Source: Ferdinandcohnia sp047238305
Lineage (GTDB): Bacteria > Bacillota > Bacilli > Bacillales > Bacillaceae_L
DNA: 64,000 nt
NCBI RefSeq assembly: GCF_047238305.1
Contig: NZ_JBDFMO010000001.1
Coordinates: 4,030,001 to 4,094,000, forward strand
Direction: 5' to 3'
Position numbers and translations under genes: made by a program. Of the stretch, positions 25,417 to 33,633 are shown one piece after another; position 1 is the stretch's first letter, and each line of letters opens with the position of its first letter. The notes under the pieces were generated by a model that worked only from the letters and a program-made list of their open reading frames with translations, was not told where the DNA came from and ran no database searches.

Positions 25417-25611
25417 ATGGCAAGAAACAAACTATTGGTTCCAGGTGCTGAAAATGCTCTAGATCAAATGAAAGAAGAAATCGCCAATGAGTTTGGAGTT
25501 CAGCTTGGTGCAGATACGACCGCACGTGCTAATGGCTCCGTTGGGGGCGAAATGACGAAACGCCTCGTTGCCATGGCACAGCAACAGCTTAAAAATGGTT
25601 CACAACAATAA
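25417..25611 (+). CDS. alpha/beta-type small acid-soluble spore protein
   Basis: The 64-residue product is a complete alpha/beta SASP, which coats and protects DNA in the dormant spore. Both family signatures are present: EEIANEFGV, which contains the GPR protease cleavage site, and ARANGSVGGEMTKRLVAMAQQQL. The length and termini resemble SspD of B. subtilis, but assignment to one paralogue is not safe. The ATG follows GGGAGTGA. A GAGTAA/TTACTC hairpin lies about 20-50 bases upstream. Expression is expected in the forespore under sigma-G, although I do not mark a promoter. Confidence 0.95.
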   Translation: MARNKLLVPGAENALDQMKEEIANEFGVQLGADTTARANGSVGGEMTKRLVAMAQQQLKNGSQQ

Positions 25612-25663
25612 CCATCTTTTTTTAGGGGTCCTTATTTGAGGGCCTCTATTTGTTAACGAAACT

Positions 25664-25702
25664 AAAAAAACCGTCACTTTCCTTAGAAGTGAACGGTTTT
25701 TT
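25664..25702. terminator. bidirectional terminator between the SASP gene and a small minus-strand gene
   Basis: AACCGT-CACTT and AAGTG-AACGGTT form an 11-bp stem with A-runs and T-runs on both sides. It can serve the SASP gene and the minus-strand gene whose stop codon lies inside it. Confidence 0.85.
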
Positions 25703-25838
25703 CAACATATATGTTCTCTGGCGTCATCATCACAGTTGGACTCTCTTTTGCCTCAATTGTTCTTACCCCAAATAAAATCATGCCCACAACCAAAAGTGCA
25801 AACAACAACACAATGATACAATTTTTTACTAATGCCAT
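25683..25838 (-). CDS. hypothetical small membrane-anchored protein (51 residues)
   Basis: The frame starts with ATG after GGGTGGGAAAG and encodes MALVKNCIIVLLFALLVVGM, a hydrophobic anchor, followed by a short polar tail ending YVEKTVHF. The stop lies within the bidirectional terminator. The hydrophobic segment with a positive N-terminus, the binding site and the terminator together make it more convincing than the 74-residue frame on the opposite strand. I do not recognise the family. Confidence 0.55.
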   Translation of the reverse strand: MALVKNCIIVLLFALLVVGMILFGVRTIEAKESPTVMMTPENIYVEKTVHF

Positions 25839-26010
25839 CTTTCCCACCCTATCCGTTTTAAAAGCCTATCTTTTTTTGCTTCTTTCCAACAAAACCATTC
25901 TATTCACACTTTACTTATTTATTCCTAAATATTAAAAAATGATTAAAATTCTTTGATTTCCTCACTTTCCTATCAGTGGGACATATAGTGTAGTAAAGGA
26001 GGGAAATCAC

Positions 26011-26196
26011 TTGGATAAATTTGTATTCTTATTTGTTGCGTGTATTTTAGCAGGTTTTGCTCTTATTAAAGTAACTGCCTATGATACCGTTTTAGGAAGT
26101 TTACATTCAGTATTTATTTTAGTAGGTGTCCTTACGATCATTGTCTTTTCTTTCGTCCTTATATTTAAGGGTATTTTAGCTTTATTGGGTAAATGA
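26011..26196 (+). CDS. hypothetical small two-pass membrane protein
   Basis: A TTG start follows AAAGGAGGG by 6 bases. The 61-residue product is almost entirely two hydrophobic segments (about residues 4-22 and 30-58) joined by VTAYDTVLGSLH. It has a terminator directly at its stop. I do not recognise a named family; small proteins of this kind are common in Bacillaceae near spore genes. Confidence 0.65.
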   Translation: MDKFVFLFVACILAGFALIKVTAYDTVLGSLHSVFILVGVLTIIVFSFVLIFKGILALLGK

Positions 26197-26222
26197 TAAG
26201 CCTCTTTATGGCTTATCTTTTT
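26195..26222 (+). terminator. terminator after the small two-pass protein gene
   Basis: GATAAGCC/GGCTTATC, an 8-bp perfect stem, is followed by TTTTT. It begins inside the stop codon. Confidence 0.85.
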
Positions 26223-26257
26223 GATTTTAGGGGTTTGTACCTTTCATAATATTCGAA

Positions 26258-26313
26258 GAAGCCATATGCTAGTACTACGTAGAATTGAAAGGTGGTACAG
26301 AGCATATGGCTTC
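26258..26313 (+). promoter_or_regulatory. hairpin sequestering the start of the gerP-like gene
   Basis: GAAGCCATATGCT (26258-26270) is the exact reverse complement of AGCATATGGCTTC (26301-26313). Inside, GTACTAC can pair with GTGGTAC. The right arm contains the start codon at 26306 and the GGTGG binding site, so both are hidden in the folded RNA. CATAATATT just upstream (26244-26252) resembles a sigma-E/K -10 element. Confidence 0.7.
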
Positions 26314-26524
26314 AATCTTTTTAGGTCCCATCGAGATTAATCGGAATGAGGGAACACTTATTGCCGGGAACTCCTTTAATGTTTCTCCCACATCAACAGG
26401 AAAAACATATGCAGGTGCTGGTTCATTAAATACAGGTGTTAATATATTCATTCATACTGGTGTGAGTTCATCCAAAACGTATGACTCAGATGGCAACGAT
26501 TCATCCATTTCAGAAAGAGAATAA
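26306..26524 (+). CDS. GerPA/GerPF-family spore germination protein
   Basis: The 72-residue protein belongs to the GerPA/GerPF family, which aids passage of germinants through the spore coat. Family features are the N-terminal ASIFLGPIEI, GNSFNVSPTSTGKTYAGAGSLNTG in the centre and the TYDSDGNDSS tail. The ATG at 26306 is preferred over an upstream TTG because the GAAAGGTGG site lies 10 bases away and because other members start at this point. The gene is single, not in a gerPABCDEF operon. Its start lies within a long hairpin that may delay translation. Confidence 0.8.
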   Translation: MASIFLGPIEINRNEGTLIAGNSFNVSPTSTGKTYAGAGSLNTGVNIFIHTGVSSSKTYDSDGNDSSISERE

Positions 26525-26527
26525 AAT

Positions 26528-26556
26528 ACCGTCTCCCATGTGGAAGACGGCTTTTT
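26528..26556. terminator. bidirectional terminator between the gerP-like gene and ykpA
   Basis: CCGTCT and AGACGG form the stem, with TTTTT on the plus side and TATTTTATT on the minus side. Confidence 0.75.
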
Positions 26557-26561
26557 ACATA

Positions 26562-28181
26562 TTACGCATACATGGCTTCTATTTGTTTTTGAAGCTCAGC
26601 ATTTTCAAGATATTCATCATATGTCATTTGCTTATCAACAAGACCATTCGGTGTGATTTCAATAATGCGATTTGCAATTGTTTGAACAAACTGATGGTCA
26701 TGTGATGTAAATAAAATGGAACCTTTAAACGCAATTAAACCATTGTTCAATGCTGTAATAGACTCAAGGTCTAAGTGGTTTGTCGGGTCATCAAGCAATA
26801 ACACGTTTGACCCACTTAGCATCATTTTTGAAAGCATACAGCGTACTTTTTCTCCTCCTGAAAGAACACTTGGCTTTTTCAAGACCTCTTCTCCAGAGAA
26901 AAGCATTCTTCCTAAAAATCCACGTAGGAAGCTTTCACTTTGATCATTTGGTGAGAACTGACGAAGCCAGTCCACTAATGTTGGCTCATTCCCCTCGAAA
27001 TATTTCGAGTTATCCTTAGGGAAATAAGCTTGGGACGTTGTAACACCCCACTTGAATGTACCACTGTCTGCTTCCATTTCCCCCATCAAAATCTTAAATA
27101 ATGTCGTTATTGCGATTTCGCTCTTTCCTACAAACGCTAGCTTGTCGCCTTTATTCATAATAAAGCTTACATTATCAAGAACCTTCACACCATCGATTGT
27201 TTTTGTTAGACCTTCAACGCGTAATAAATCATTTCCGATTTCACGCTCTGGTGTAAATCCGACAAACGGATATCGACGTGAAGATGGTCTAATATCATCC
27301 AGTGAAATTTTTTCTAAAAGCTTTTTACGGGATGTTGCTTGTTTTGATTTAGATGCATTTGCACTAAAGCGCGCAATGAAAGCTTGAAGTTCTTTAATTT
27401 TCTCTTCTTTCTTTCGGTTTGCATCTTGCGCCATTCTTGAGGCAAGTTGACTTGATTCATACCAGAAGTCATAGTTTCCAACATAGACTTGAATTTTTCC
27501 ATAATCAAGGTCTGCCATATGCGTACATACCTTATTTAAGAAGTGACGGTCATGGGATACGACAATTACGGTATTTTCAAAGTTAATTAAAAATTCTTCT
27601 AGCCACTGAATCGCTTTTAAATCCAGGTTATTCGTAGGCTCGTCCAGTAATAGGACATCTGGTTTGCCAAATAAAGCTTGCGCTAATAATACTTTTACTT
27701 TCTCAGAACCCGTTAATTCTGCCATCTTCTTCGTGTGAAGCTCCTCTGGAATCCCTAATCCTTTTAAAAGGATCGCTGCTTCCGATTCGGCTTCCCACCC
27801 ATTTAATTCAGCAAATTCTCCTTCAAGTTCAGCTGCTCTCATGCCATCTTCATCAGAAAAATCAGCCTTCATATAAATGGCATCCTTCTCCTGCATCACT
27901 TCATAAAGACGAGCATGTCCCATAATCACAACTTTAAGGACTTCTTGTTCTTCATATTCAAAGTGGTTTTGTTTTAAAATAGCAAGACGTTCACCTGGTG
28001 TCATATGGACATCACCAGTTTGTGGTTCAATTTCACCCGAAAGGATTTTTAAAAAGGTAGATTTTCCGGCACCATTTGCCCCAATCAGACCATAACAATT
28101 TCCCGGTGTAAACTTTATATTAACATCTTCAAAAAGCTTGCGATCACCGTATCGCAAACCGACATTTGTAACTGTAATCAT
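26562..28181 (-). CDS. ykpA: ABC-F family ATPase YkpA
   Basis: This 539-residue soluble ABC-F protein aligns by motif order and length with YkpA of B. subtilis and YbiT of E. coli. Domain 1 has GANGAGKST (about residue 36), LTGSEKVKVLLA (S in place of G in the signature) and VLLLDEPTNNLD. Domain 2 has FVGKSEIAITTLF, in which the Walker A lysine region is altered (GKSEIAIT instead of GxxxxGKT), then LSGGEKVRCML and VLLLDDPTNHLD. The linker contains KSKQATSRKKLLEKI. It is thought to modulate ribosome function and not to transport. No attenuator is seen upstream, unlike the other ABC-F gene here. Confidence 0.9.
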   Translation of the reverse strand: MITVTNVGLRYGDRKLFEDVNIKFTPGNCYGLIGANGAGKSTFLKILSGEIEPQTGDVHMTPGERLAILKQNHFEYEEQEVLKVVIMGHARLYEVMQEKDAIYMKADFSDEDGMRAAELEGEFAELNGWEAESEAAILLKGLGIPEELHTKKMAELTGSEKVKVLLAQALFGKPDVLLLDEPTNNLDLKAIQWLEEFLINFENTVIVVSHDRHFLNKVCTHMADLDYGKIQVYVGNYDFWYESSQLASRMAQDANRKKEEKIKELQAFIARFSANASKSKQATSRKKLLEKISLDDIRPSSRRYPFVGFTPEREIGNDLLRVEGLTKTIDGVKVLDNVSFIMNKGDKLAFVGKSEIAITTLFKILMGEMEADSGTFKWGVTTSQAYFPKDNSKYFEGNEPTLVDWLRQFSPNDQSESFLRGFLGRMLFSGEEVLKKPSVLSGGEKVRCMLSKMMLSGSNVLLLDDPTNHLDLESITALNNGLIAFKGSILFTSHDHQFVQTIANRIIEITPNGLVDKQMTYDEYLENAELQKQIEAMYA

Positions 28182-28358
28182 ATATTATAAATCCTCCATT
28201 TCATGTCACTGCTTCTGATTATACCATTTTAATAGACACAACTCTAGTTCTAGCAGTTCAAAGGCTTAGATTAACATAAAAATGACCCTTTTCACAGATT
28301 TCCTGCAAAAAGAGTCGATTAGAATACATCACGCTTTTCTTTTTTTTCTTGTTTTAAA

Positions 28359-28703
28359 TCAAATGGCATCATTCTTCTTATTGCTCTCCTGTTCTTGATT
28401 TGTTTCCACTGGCAATTCCGTTTGTCTTTCAGCACGTCTCACGAATTCAACTCTTTGCATGATCCTTTCTCCCCCGTAACCTGCCAAAATAGAGAGGAAC
28501 ACCACTCGAAAAATCGATTCTGTGTCACTCGATGCTACGACTAAAACTGCCGCAACGGTTCCGATAATCATTTCTTCTAAGAAGCCGAGGTAGATGAAGC
28601 GTTTTGTCACACGAGGTTTTTCGATTTTCCCCTGTTTTTTAGCATGTCCCAACAACCCCATAGAGCCACCAATAAAGATTGCTAGCAAGAGATGTAACAA
28701 CAT
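28359..28703 (-). CDS. DUF4257-like small membrane protein
   Basis: The 114-residue protein has two to three hydrophobic segments (LLHLLLAIFIGGSMGLLGH, the IYLGFLEEMIIGTVAAVLVV region, and VVFLSILAGYGG) and a charged tail rich in E, Q and N. The segment RFIYLGFLEEMIIGTVAAVL is what suggests DUF4257 to me, from memory. Function is unknown. It is a single minus-strand gene. The 195-base gap upstream (28704-28898) shows nothing I can name. Confidence 0.65.
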   Translation of the reverse strand: MLLHLLLAIFIGGSMGLLGHAKKQGKIEKPRVTKRFIYLGFLEEMIIGTVAAVLVVASSDTESIFRVVFLSILAGYGGERIMQRVEFVRRAERQTELPVETNQEQESNKKNDAI

Positions 28704-28898
28704 GTCATCACCCCCTAAAGTCCAGATTTAGTAATGCTTGACCTTAGGCAAATATGGAAGCTTCCTTATTCACATTATATGCCAAATGTTGATAAGAAAG
28801 CTTGGGTATATTTTCCGAAAATTTAAAAAATATTCATACTACTAATGCACTAATTCCTCTTATAAAATTGCTTCGGACTCCGAAAGGACTGCATATTA

Positions 28899-29861
28899 CT
28901 ACCTATCTACATCCCCCATCGTCATTACTTGAACAAAATCAGTAATGAATGTTTTATAATCAAAGCGCAAGGCAATTCGGTCTAATGCTTTAGGTGGTTC
29001 CTTATCAGGGTTTGCTCGAAAATCCGCGACACTCACTCCCTTTAAAATCCCAAACATTTCTACCCTGACCCTACGATATGCATATTGCACAATTGATGGA
29101 TTCACAATTGCACTTAAAGCAACAACATCATGTAACGGAGTACCTTTAATTCCAGGTACGCTTTTCTTATAAAATTCATAATAATAATCAAAAATGGGAC
29201 GTATTAAATCGCGATATGGATTGCGAGTTCCATAGTGGACAATCGTATCAACAATATCGGAAGTCATGAGGGCTTGGATTGTAATATTCAGCGGATGAAT
29301 CGCAAGGTTTTGTGCACGTTCACAAACAAGGTTTGAGGCAATCGGATCCCCATAAAAATTCGCCTCAGCTTCGGCAGTGACATTTCCGGGAACAAAAAAA
29401 GCCCCTCCCATTACATAAATGCCTTTTACTTTATTCATAACTTCACCGCCTAGGAGGAAGGCAATTGCAAGTGAGGTTGATCGCCCGACATCGACGATAT
29501 AGAGTTCGTTTTCATATTTTTGAATAATTTTAAAAATCTTATCAAAATTTAATAACTCTCCCGCTTGTAATGTATCGGGTGGACGAATGGGACCAAGCCC
29601 TTTTTCCCCATGAATTTCAGGATAATAAGGAGTAAATTCTCCAGATAATGGACCTTTTGCCCCCGCAATGATCGGGATATCTCTATTACCAGCAAGGGAT
29701 AATAAATACGCCACATTTTGAACAGCTTGTTCTTGCTCAACATTTCCATAACCGGGTACAATGCCGACAATCTCAATATTTGGATGGAGCAATCCGTACA
29801 TAATTGCAAGTGAATCATCAATTCCCGGGTCCCCGAAAAATAACACCCTAGCTGCTGCCAT
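28899..29861 (-). CDS. nucleoside hydrolase, inosine/uridine-preferring family
   Basis: The 320-residue protein has the nucleoside hydrolase fold. The metal-binding N-terminal motif reads FGDPGIDDSLA, where most members have DTDPGIDDALA, so the first aspartate is replaced by phenylalanine. The other aspartates of the motif are kept. A second signature is MGGAFFVPGNVTAEAEANFYGDP near residue 155, and a late histidine lies in TPLHDVVAL. The ATG at 29861 is chosen over a TTG 18 bases upstream because GAAGGGAG lies 8 bases before it. It would split nucleosides into base and ribose for salvage if active. Confidence 0.82.
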   Translation of the reverse strand: MAAARVLFFGDPGIDDSLAIMYGLLHPNIEIVGIVPGYGNVEQEQAVQNVAYLLSLAGNRDIPIIAGAKGPLSGEFTPYYPEIHGEKGLGPIRPPDTLQAGELLNFDKIFKIIQKYENELYIVDVGRSTSLAIAFLLGGEVMNKVKGIYVMGGAFFVPGNVTAEAEANFYGDPIASNLVCERAQNLAIHPLNITIQALMTSDIVDTIVHYGTRNPYRDLIRPIFDYYYEFYKKSVPGIKGTPLHDVVALSAIVNPSIVQYAYRRVRVEMFGILKGVSVADFRANPDKEPPKALDRIALRFDYKTFITDFVQVMTMGDVDR

Positions 29862-29916
29862 CGTTTTTGCTCCCTTCAATATTTTTGTATAATACTCACT
29901 ATATGAAGGGCATACG

Positions 29917-29953
29917 AAAAAAACACCTATTTCTGTGTAGTTGAAATAGGTGC
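29917..29953 (-). terminator. terminator after ykvT
   Basis: CACCTATTTC and GAAATAGGTG form a perfect 10-bp stem followed by a T-run on the minus strand. Confidence 0.88.
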
Positions 29954-29966
29954 TTTAGCCTTAATA

Positions 29967-30557
29967 TTATTTTGCAAATCGGTGATTACCGATAATAGTT
30001 GTGACTTCTCTTGACATCATGAATGGATTTGAAGACTTGTCTGGATTGAAGAAAAATAAAGATCCGTTCCCTTGTCCACGAAACGTAAGAGCTTCATCTA
30101 CAGCACGTTTTGATTCTTCATCAGCTGGTTGATTGATTGAACCATCTGCCACTGGGCTAAATGCATATGATCCTCCTGAAGCTTTTTCGTAAATAACGTC
30201 TTTAATAGAATTTGGGAATTCTGATGAATCCACTCGGTTTAACACTACAGTTGCCACGGCAACCTTTCCTGCATAGGGTTCACCCTTTGCTTCCGCATGT
30301 ACAAGTCGTGCAAGCAATTCTTTCTCTTCATTCGTTACTAATACTGGAATTTCAAGCTCTTCGCCTGGATAAATCATATCACTTGTTCGATTGTTCATTT
30401 TCTTAAGTTCTAATACAGATACACCATACTTCATGCCAAGATTCCAAAATGTATCACCTGATTGAACAGTATGAGTTGCTGCCGATGCACTCACACTTGT
30501 TGCTAATAAAGAAAATGTTAGGGCTGTTGCAAATCCAATCTTTTTAAGGTTTTTCAT
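29967..30557 (-). CDS. ykvT: LysM and SleB/CwlJ-type cell wall hydrolase (YkvT-like)
   Basis: The 196-residue exported protein has a Sec signal peptide ending ATSVSASA near residue 27. One LysM domain follows (THTVQSGDTFWNLGMKYGV to YPGEELEIP, about 28-72), then a Hydrolase_2 domain of the SleB/CwlJ type from about 80 (LARLVHAEAKGEPYAGKVAVATVVLNRV, with catalytic Glu in HAEA). It probably cleaves peptidoglycan or spore cortex. The ATG follows GGAGGA. A CTAGTAG/CTACTAG hairpin lies just upstream of the binding site (30573-30594). B. subtilis ykvT lies near ykvS and mhqR as here. Confidence 0.87.
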   Translation of the reverse strand: MKNLKKIGFATALTFSLLATSVSASAATHTVQSGDTFWNLGMKYGVSVLELKKMNNRTSDMIYPGEELEIPVLVTNEEKELLARLVHAEAKGEPYAGKVAVATVVLNRVDSSEFPNSIKDVIYEKASGGSYAFSPVADGSINQPADEESKRAVDEALTFRGQGNGSLFFFNPDKSSNPFMMSREVTTIIGNHRFAK

Positions 30558-30779
30558 ATTATATTCCTCCTAGTAGTCGTCGTTTTTGTCTCTACTAGAA
30601 GGGTAACAGCTGTAATATTTCGATTCATTGTCCAAAAATTGGCAGAATGCGAGAGCCATTGCTACACGTTGTCTGAAAAAACACATGGAAAAATAATCCT
30701 CACTTAAAATTCTACCTAAATTATGGACATGAGGGAAAAATACGGATTGAACTTTACAAACATCTCAACCATTTTACGG

Positions 30780-32168
30780 CTATTTCATCAACATTTTTAT
30801 CCACTTTAACCCATGCTTGGTTGTTGGATAACGGAATGGTAAATCAAATCGTGTTGTTTGCTTCATAATTCCTTTTTCATGAGAAAAGACATCAAAGCTT
30901 CCCTTGCCATGATAAGCCCCAATTCCACTTTCCCCAACACCTCCAAACGGTAGATGTGGCGAAGCAAAATGATAAACCGTGTCGTTCACACAGCCCCCAC
31001 CAAAGGAAATCGACTCAAGCACCTTGTTTTGCACCCGTTCAACCTCTGAAAAAATATACAAAGCAAGTGGCTTTGGGTGCTGGTTAATTTCATCGATGAT
31101 TTTTAAAATGTCCTCATACTCCATCACAGGTAAAATCGGCCCAAAAATTTCATCTTCCATGATTGGGTCATCCCATGTAATGTTAGTTAGGACCGTTGGA
31201 GCAATCAGGAGCTTCTCAGCAACTGATTCTCCTCCAAGATAAATGGTTCCACTATTATATATAAAGGTTTTTAAGCGCTGAAAATGCCGGTCACTAACGA
31301 TTTTAGTAAACTGGCTTTTCTCACTTAGAGCATTCCCATACAATTCTTGGATTGCTTCTTTTAATAACTTCAAAAATTCATCCTTCACCTCATGATGGAC
31401 ATACAAATAATCTGGCGCCACACAGGTTTGCCCCGCATTTGTAAACTTTCCCCATGCAATCCGCTTTGCCGCATACGGAAGATTCGCATCCTTATGAACG
31501 ATACATGGACTTTTTCCTCCTAGCTCAAGGGTTACGGGTGTTAAACGCTTGGATGCTGCCTCCATAATCACCTTTCCAACAGCAACACTTCCTGTAAAAA
31601 AGATATAGTCTGTTTTTTCATTTAAAAGGGCCGTACTAGTTTCAACTCCACCTTCTACAATTGCGATGTAATCCTCTTGAAAAATTTCACCAATCAGTTT
31701 TGTTAGTAATTCCGACGTCTTTGGTGTTAACTCTGAAGGCTTTAAAATCGCACAATTTCCAGCAGCGATTGCTCCGATCAAGGGAGCGAATGCCAATTGG
31801 AAAGGATAATTCCAAGGTGAAATAATCAGTACCACCCCATATGGTTCAGGATAAATATAATTTTTACTGCCGAAGCCCGTTAAGCTTGTTTTTACCTTTC
31901 TCGGCTTTACCCAGTTTTCAATATGTTTTAACGTATAACGCAGTTCCTCCAAGACAAACCCAATCTCTGTCGTGTAGGACTCAAATTCCGATTTATTTAA
32001 ATCTGTATGTAATGCAGCCATAATTTCTTTTTCATGTGTTTTAATCAGATTTCGAAGCTTTTTAAGAGTGTCAATTCGAAAAGAAACTTCCTTTGTTTTA
32101 CCTGTCGAAAAGAATTCACGCTGCTTTTTAATAAGCGCCCCATAGCTTTCCACTACTGTTTCCCCCAT
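30780..32168 (-). CDS. aldehyde dehydrogenase, class 3 / YwdH-like
   Basis: The 462-residue enzyme oxidises aldehydes with NAD(P). Key segments are ISPWNYPFQLAFAP, FTGSVAVGKVIMEAA, the catalytic-site glutamate in TLELGGKSPCIV (about residue 212) and the catalytic cysteine in NAGQTCVAPDYLYV (about 246). The C-terminal hydrophobic stretch and the short length match class 3 enzymes such as YwdH, which often act on medium or long-chain aldehydes. It is a single gene; no partner in the window suggests a substrate. Confidence 0.9.
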   Translation of the reverse strand: MGETVVESYGALIKKQREFFSTGKTKEVSFRIDTLKKLRNLIKTHEKEIMAALHTDLNKSEFESYTTEIGFVLEELRYTLKHIENWVKPRKVKTSLTGFGSKNYIYPEPYGVVLIISPWNYPFQLAFAPLIGAIAAGNCAILKPSELTPKTSELLTKLIGEIFQEDYIAIVEGGVETSTALLNEKTDYIFFTGSVAVGKVIMEAASKRLTPVTLELGGKSPCIVHKDANLPYAAKRIAWGKFTNAGQTCVAPDYLYVHHEVKDEFLKLLKEAIQELYGNALSEKSQFTKIVSDRHFQRLKTFIYNSGTIYLGGESVAEKLLIAPTVLTNITWDDPIMEDEIFGPILPVMEYEDILKIIDEINQHPKPLALYIFSEVERVQNKVLESISFGGGCVNDTVYHFASPHLPFGGVGESGIGAYHGKGSFDVFSHEKGIMKQTTRFDLPFRYPTTKHGLKWIKMLMK

Positions 32169-32260
32169 TTCAACGAGACTCTACATTATAAATAGTACAA
32201 GACTATGCAATTCTCCTCTATTTTTTTACAAAAAACAAAGATAATACAACTATCTGATAT

Positions 32261-32296
32261 AAAAAAGGTAAGCCCAGAGTTTTAGGCTTACCTTTT
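32261..32296 (-). terminator. terminator after the GTP cyclohydrolase II gene
   Basis: AAGGTAAGCC and GGCTTACCTT form a 10-bp stem followed by TTTTTT on the minus strand. Confidence 0.87.
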
Positions 32297-32307
32297 GAAT
32301 CGAATTA

Positions 32308-33051
32308 TTAAATGACTGTTATTTTTTCTTTTACTGGAATATGGCCTGATTTTTCAACTTTTGTTTCTAAATACTTTTTGTTGTATTCAGAGATATCCCC
32401 CCAAAGTGGGATATGTGTGTCAGATAAAAGTCCATATTCTTGTAATGCAGCTAATTTTTTCGGATTGTTTGTAATTAACGTAACAGGTTTCGCACGTAAA
32501 TCCGTGAGTACACGAATCGCATCCTCATAATTACGGCTATCATCTTTAAAGCCTAATTCAAGATTGGCTTCCACGGTATCAAGCCCTTCTTGCTGAAGGA
32601 TGTATGCCAGTGATTTTGAAAATAGCCCAATCCCTCTACCTTCATGATTGGCTAAATAAAAGAGGGCACCACAACCATTTGAAACGATCATTCTCATCGA
32701 TTCACGCAATTGGAACCCACAATCACAGCGTTTGCTTCCAAAAATATCACCCGTATGACATATACTGTGCATGCGAATAAGGGCCTCATTTTCAGTGTCA
32801 AAATCACCATATACAAGCACAGATGATTGTTGCATAGCGGCTAGGTTCGTTTTAGAAAGGGAATCCAGCACTTCCTCAGTGCCCATTTCATCCTCAACTT
32901 TTAACCATGTATACCATTTAAATGTCACGACTTGATCATCTAACTGAACAGGTAACGTTACAGGTCCAACTAAACAGATATCCTGTTCGCCTGGTTTTTG
33001 AATCATTTTCATTTTATTTAAAAGAAGGCTCTTTACCTCTTTAGAAACCAT
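32308..33051 (-). CDS. GTP cyclohydrolase II, stand-alone (RibA-like)
   Basis: The 247-residue protein keeps the complete active site of GTP cyclohydrolase II. It has MHSICHTGDIFGSKRCDCGFQL with the three zinc cysteines, the EGRGIGL loop, TVEANLELGF and LITNNPKKL. GTP cyclohydrolase II opens GTP to the first riboflavin intermediate. It lacks the DHBP synthase domain present in Bacillus RibA and has about 50 extra N-terminal residues relative to the 196-residue E. coli enzyme. No rib genes are near. It may be a second copy for flavin or a specialised pterin-like product (inference). Two ATGs compete; the second, with GGGAG seven bases upstream, is used. Confidence 0.85.
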   Translation of the reverse strand: MVSKEVKSLLLNKMKMIQKPGEQDICLVGPVTLPVQLDDQVVTFKWYTWLKVEDEMGTEEVLDSLSKTNLAAMQQSSVLVYGDFDTENEALIRMHSICHTGDIFGSKRCDCGFQLRESMRMIVSNGCGALFYLANHEGRGIGLFSKSLAYILQQEGLDTVEANLELGFKDDSRNYEDAIRVLTDLRAKPVTLITNNPKKLAALQEYGLLSDTHIPLWGDISEYNKKYLETKVEKSGHIPVKEKITVI

Positions 33052-33163
33052 ATTCATTCTCCCTTTCTCACAACAACTACTAAATAAATTTCTCTCTTCT
33101 TTGTCTTGAAAGTATAGTATTTTTATTAAAGGGAGGTCAAGTAATATACACTTCAGTTATCTT

Positions 33164-33616
33164 TTATAATTTTTCAGCGTGAAAACCTAACTTTTTTAAG
33201 AGAACCATCATTTCTTCTTTTTCAGAATCAGTCAAACCTCCGACAATTTCTTCAATTGCCTCCTCGTGTTTTGGAAAAACCGTATCCATGAATTGTTTAC
33301 CTTCCTCCGTAATGGACGCCCATGTAACACGACGGTCCTTAGGACATGGTTTTCGAAGAAGGAAGTTCTTTTTTTCTAATTTATCAACCACATAGGTTAT
33401 ACTTCCGCTCGATAATAAGACCTTTTTACCAATATGCTGAATTGGCTGGTCCCCTTTATGATAAAGAAGTTCTAACACGGCAAATTCTGTTAAGTTTAAT
33501 CCGTATCCTTTTACATCCTCTTCAACCCGCTCATTCACAGATCGGAATGCTCGAGATAGAATGACAAAAAATTTTAAGGAGAGGTTAGGAACATTGATTG
33601 CTTCATTCGCTTCCAT
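33164..33616 (-). CDS. mhqR: MarR-family quinone-responsive repressor MhqR
   Basis: The 150-residue protein is a MarR winged-helix regulator with YGLNLTEFAVLELLYHKGDQP, VLLSSGSITYVVDKLEKK (recognition helix) and PKDRRVTWASITEEG wing. Sequence and the operator point to MhqR (YkvE), which in B. subtilis represses quinone- and azo-compound detoxification genes. A perfect 20-bp palindrome lies 17 bases upstream of the chosen ATG (33616), which fits autoregulation. The ATG is preferred to one 18 bases upstream because GGGTGG lies just before it. No mhq target genes are in the window, so its regulon must lie elsewhere. Confidence 0.85.
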   Translation of the reverse strand: MEANEAINVPNLSLKFFVILSRAFRSVNERVEEDVKGYGLNLTEFAVLELLYHKGDQPIQHIGKKVLLSSGSITYVVDKLEKKNFLLRKPCPKDRRVTWASITEEGKQFMDTVFPKHEEAIEEIVGGLTDSEKEEMMVLLKKLGFHAEKL

Positions 33617-33633
33617 ACTTTCCACCCTTTTCA

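Noticed and set aside
25711..25935. 74-residue plus-strand frame opposite the 51-residue minus gene.
   Set aside because: No binding site, its start lies just after the terminator, and its sequence is the antisense of a better supported gene.
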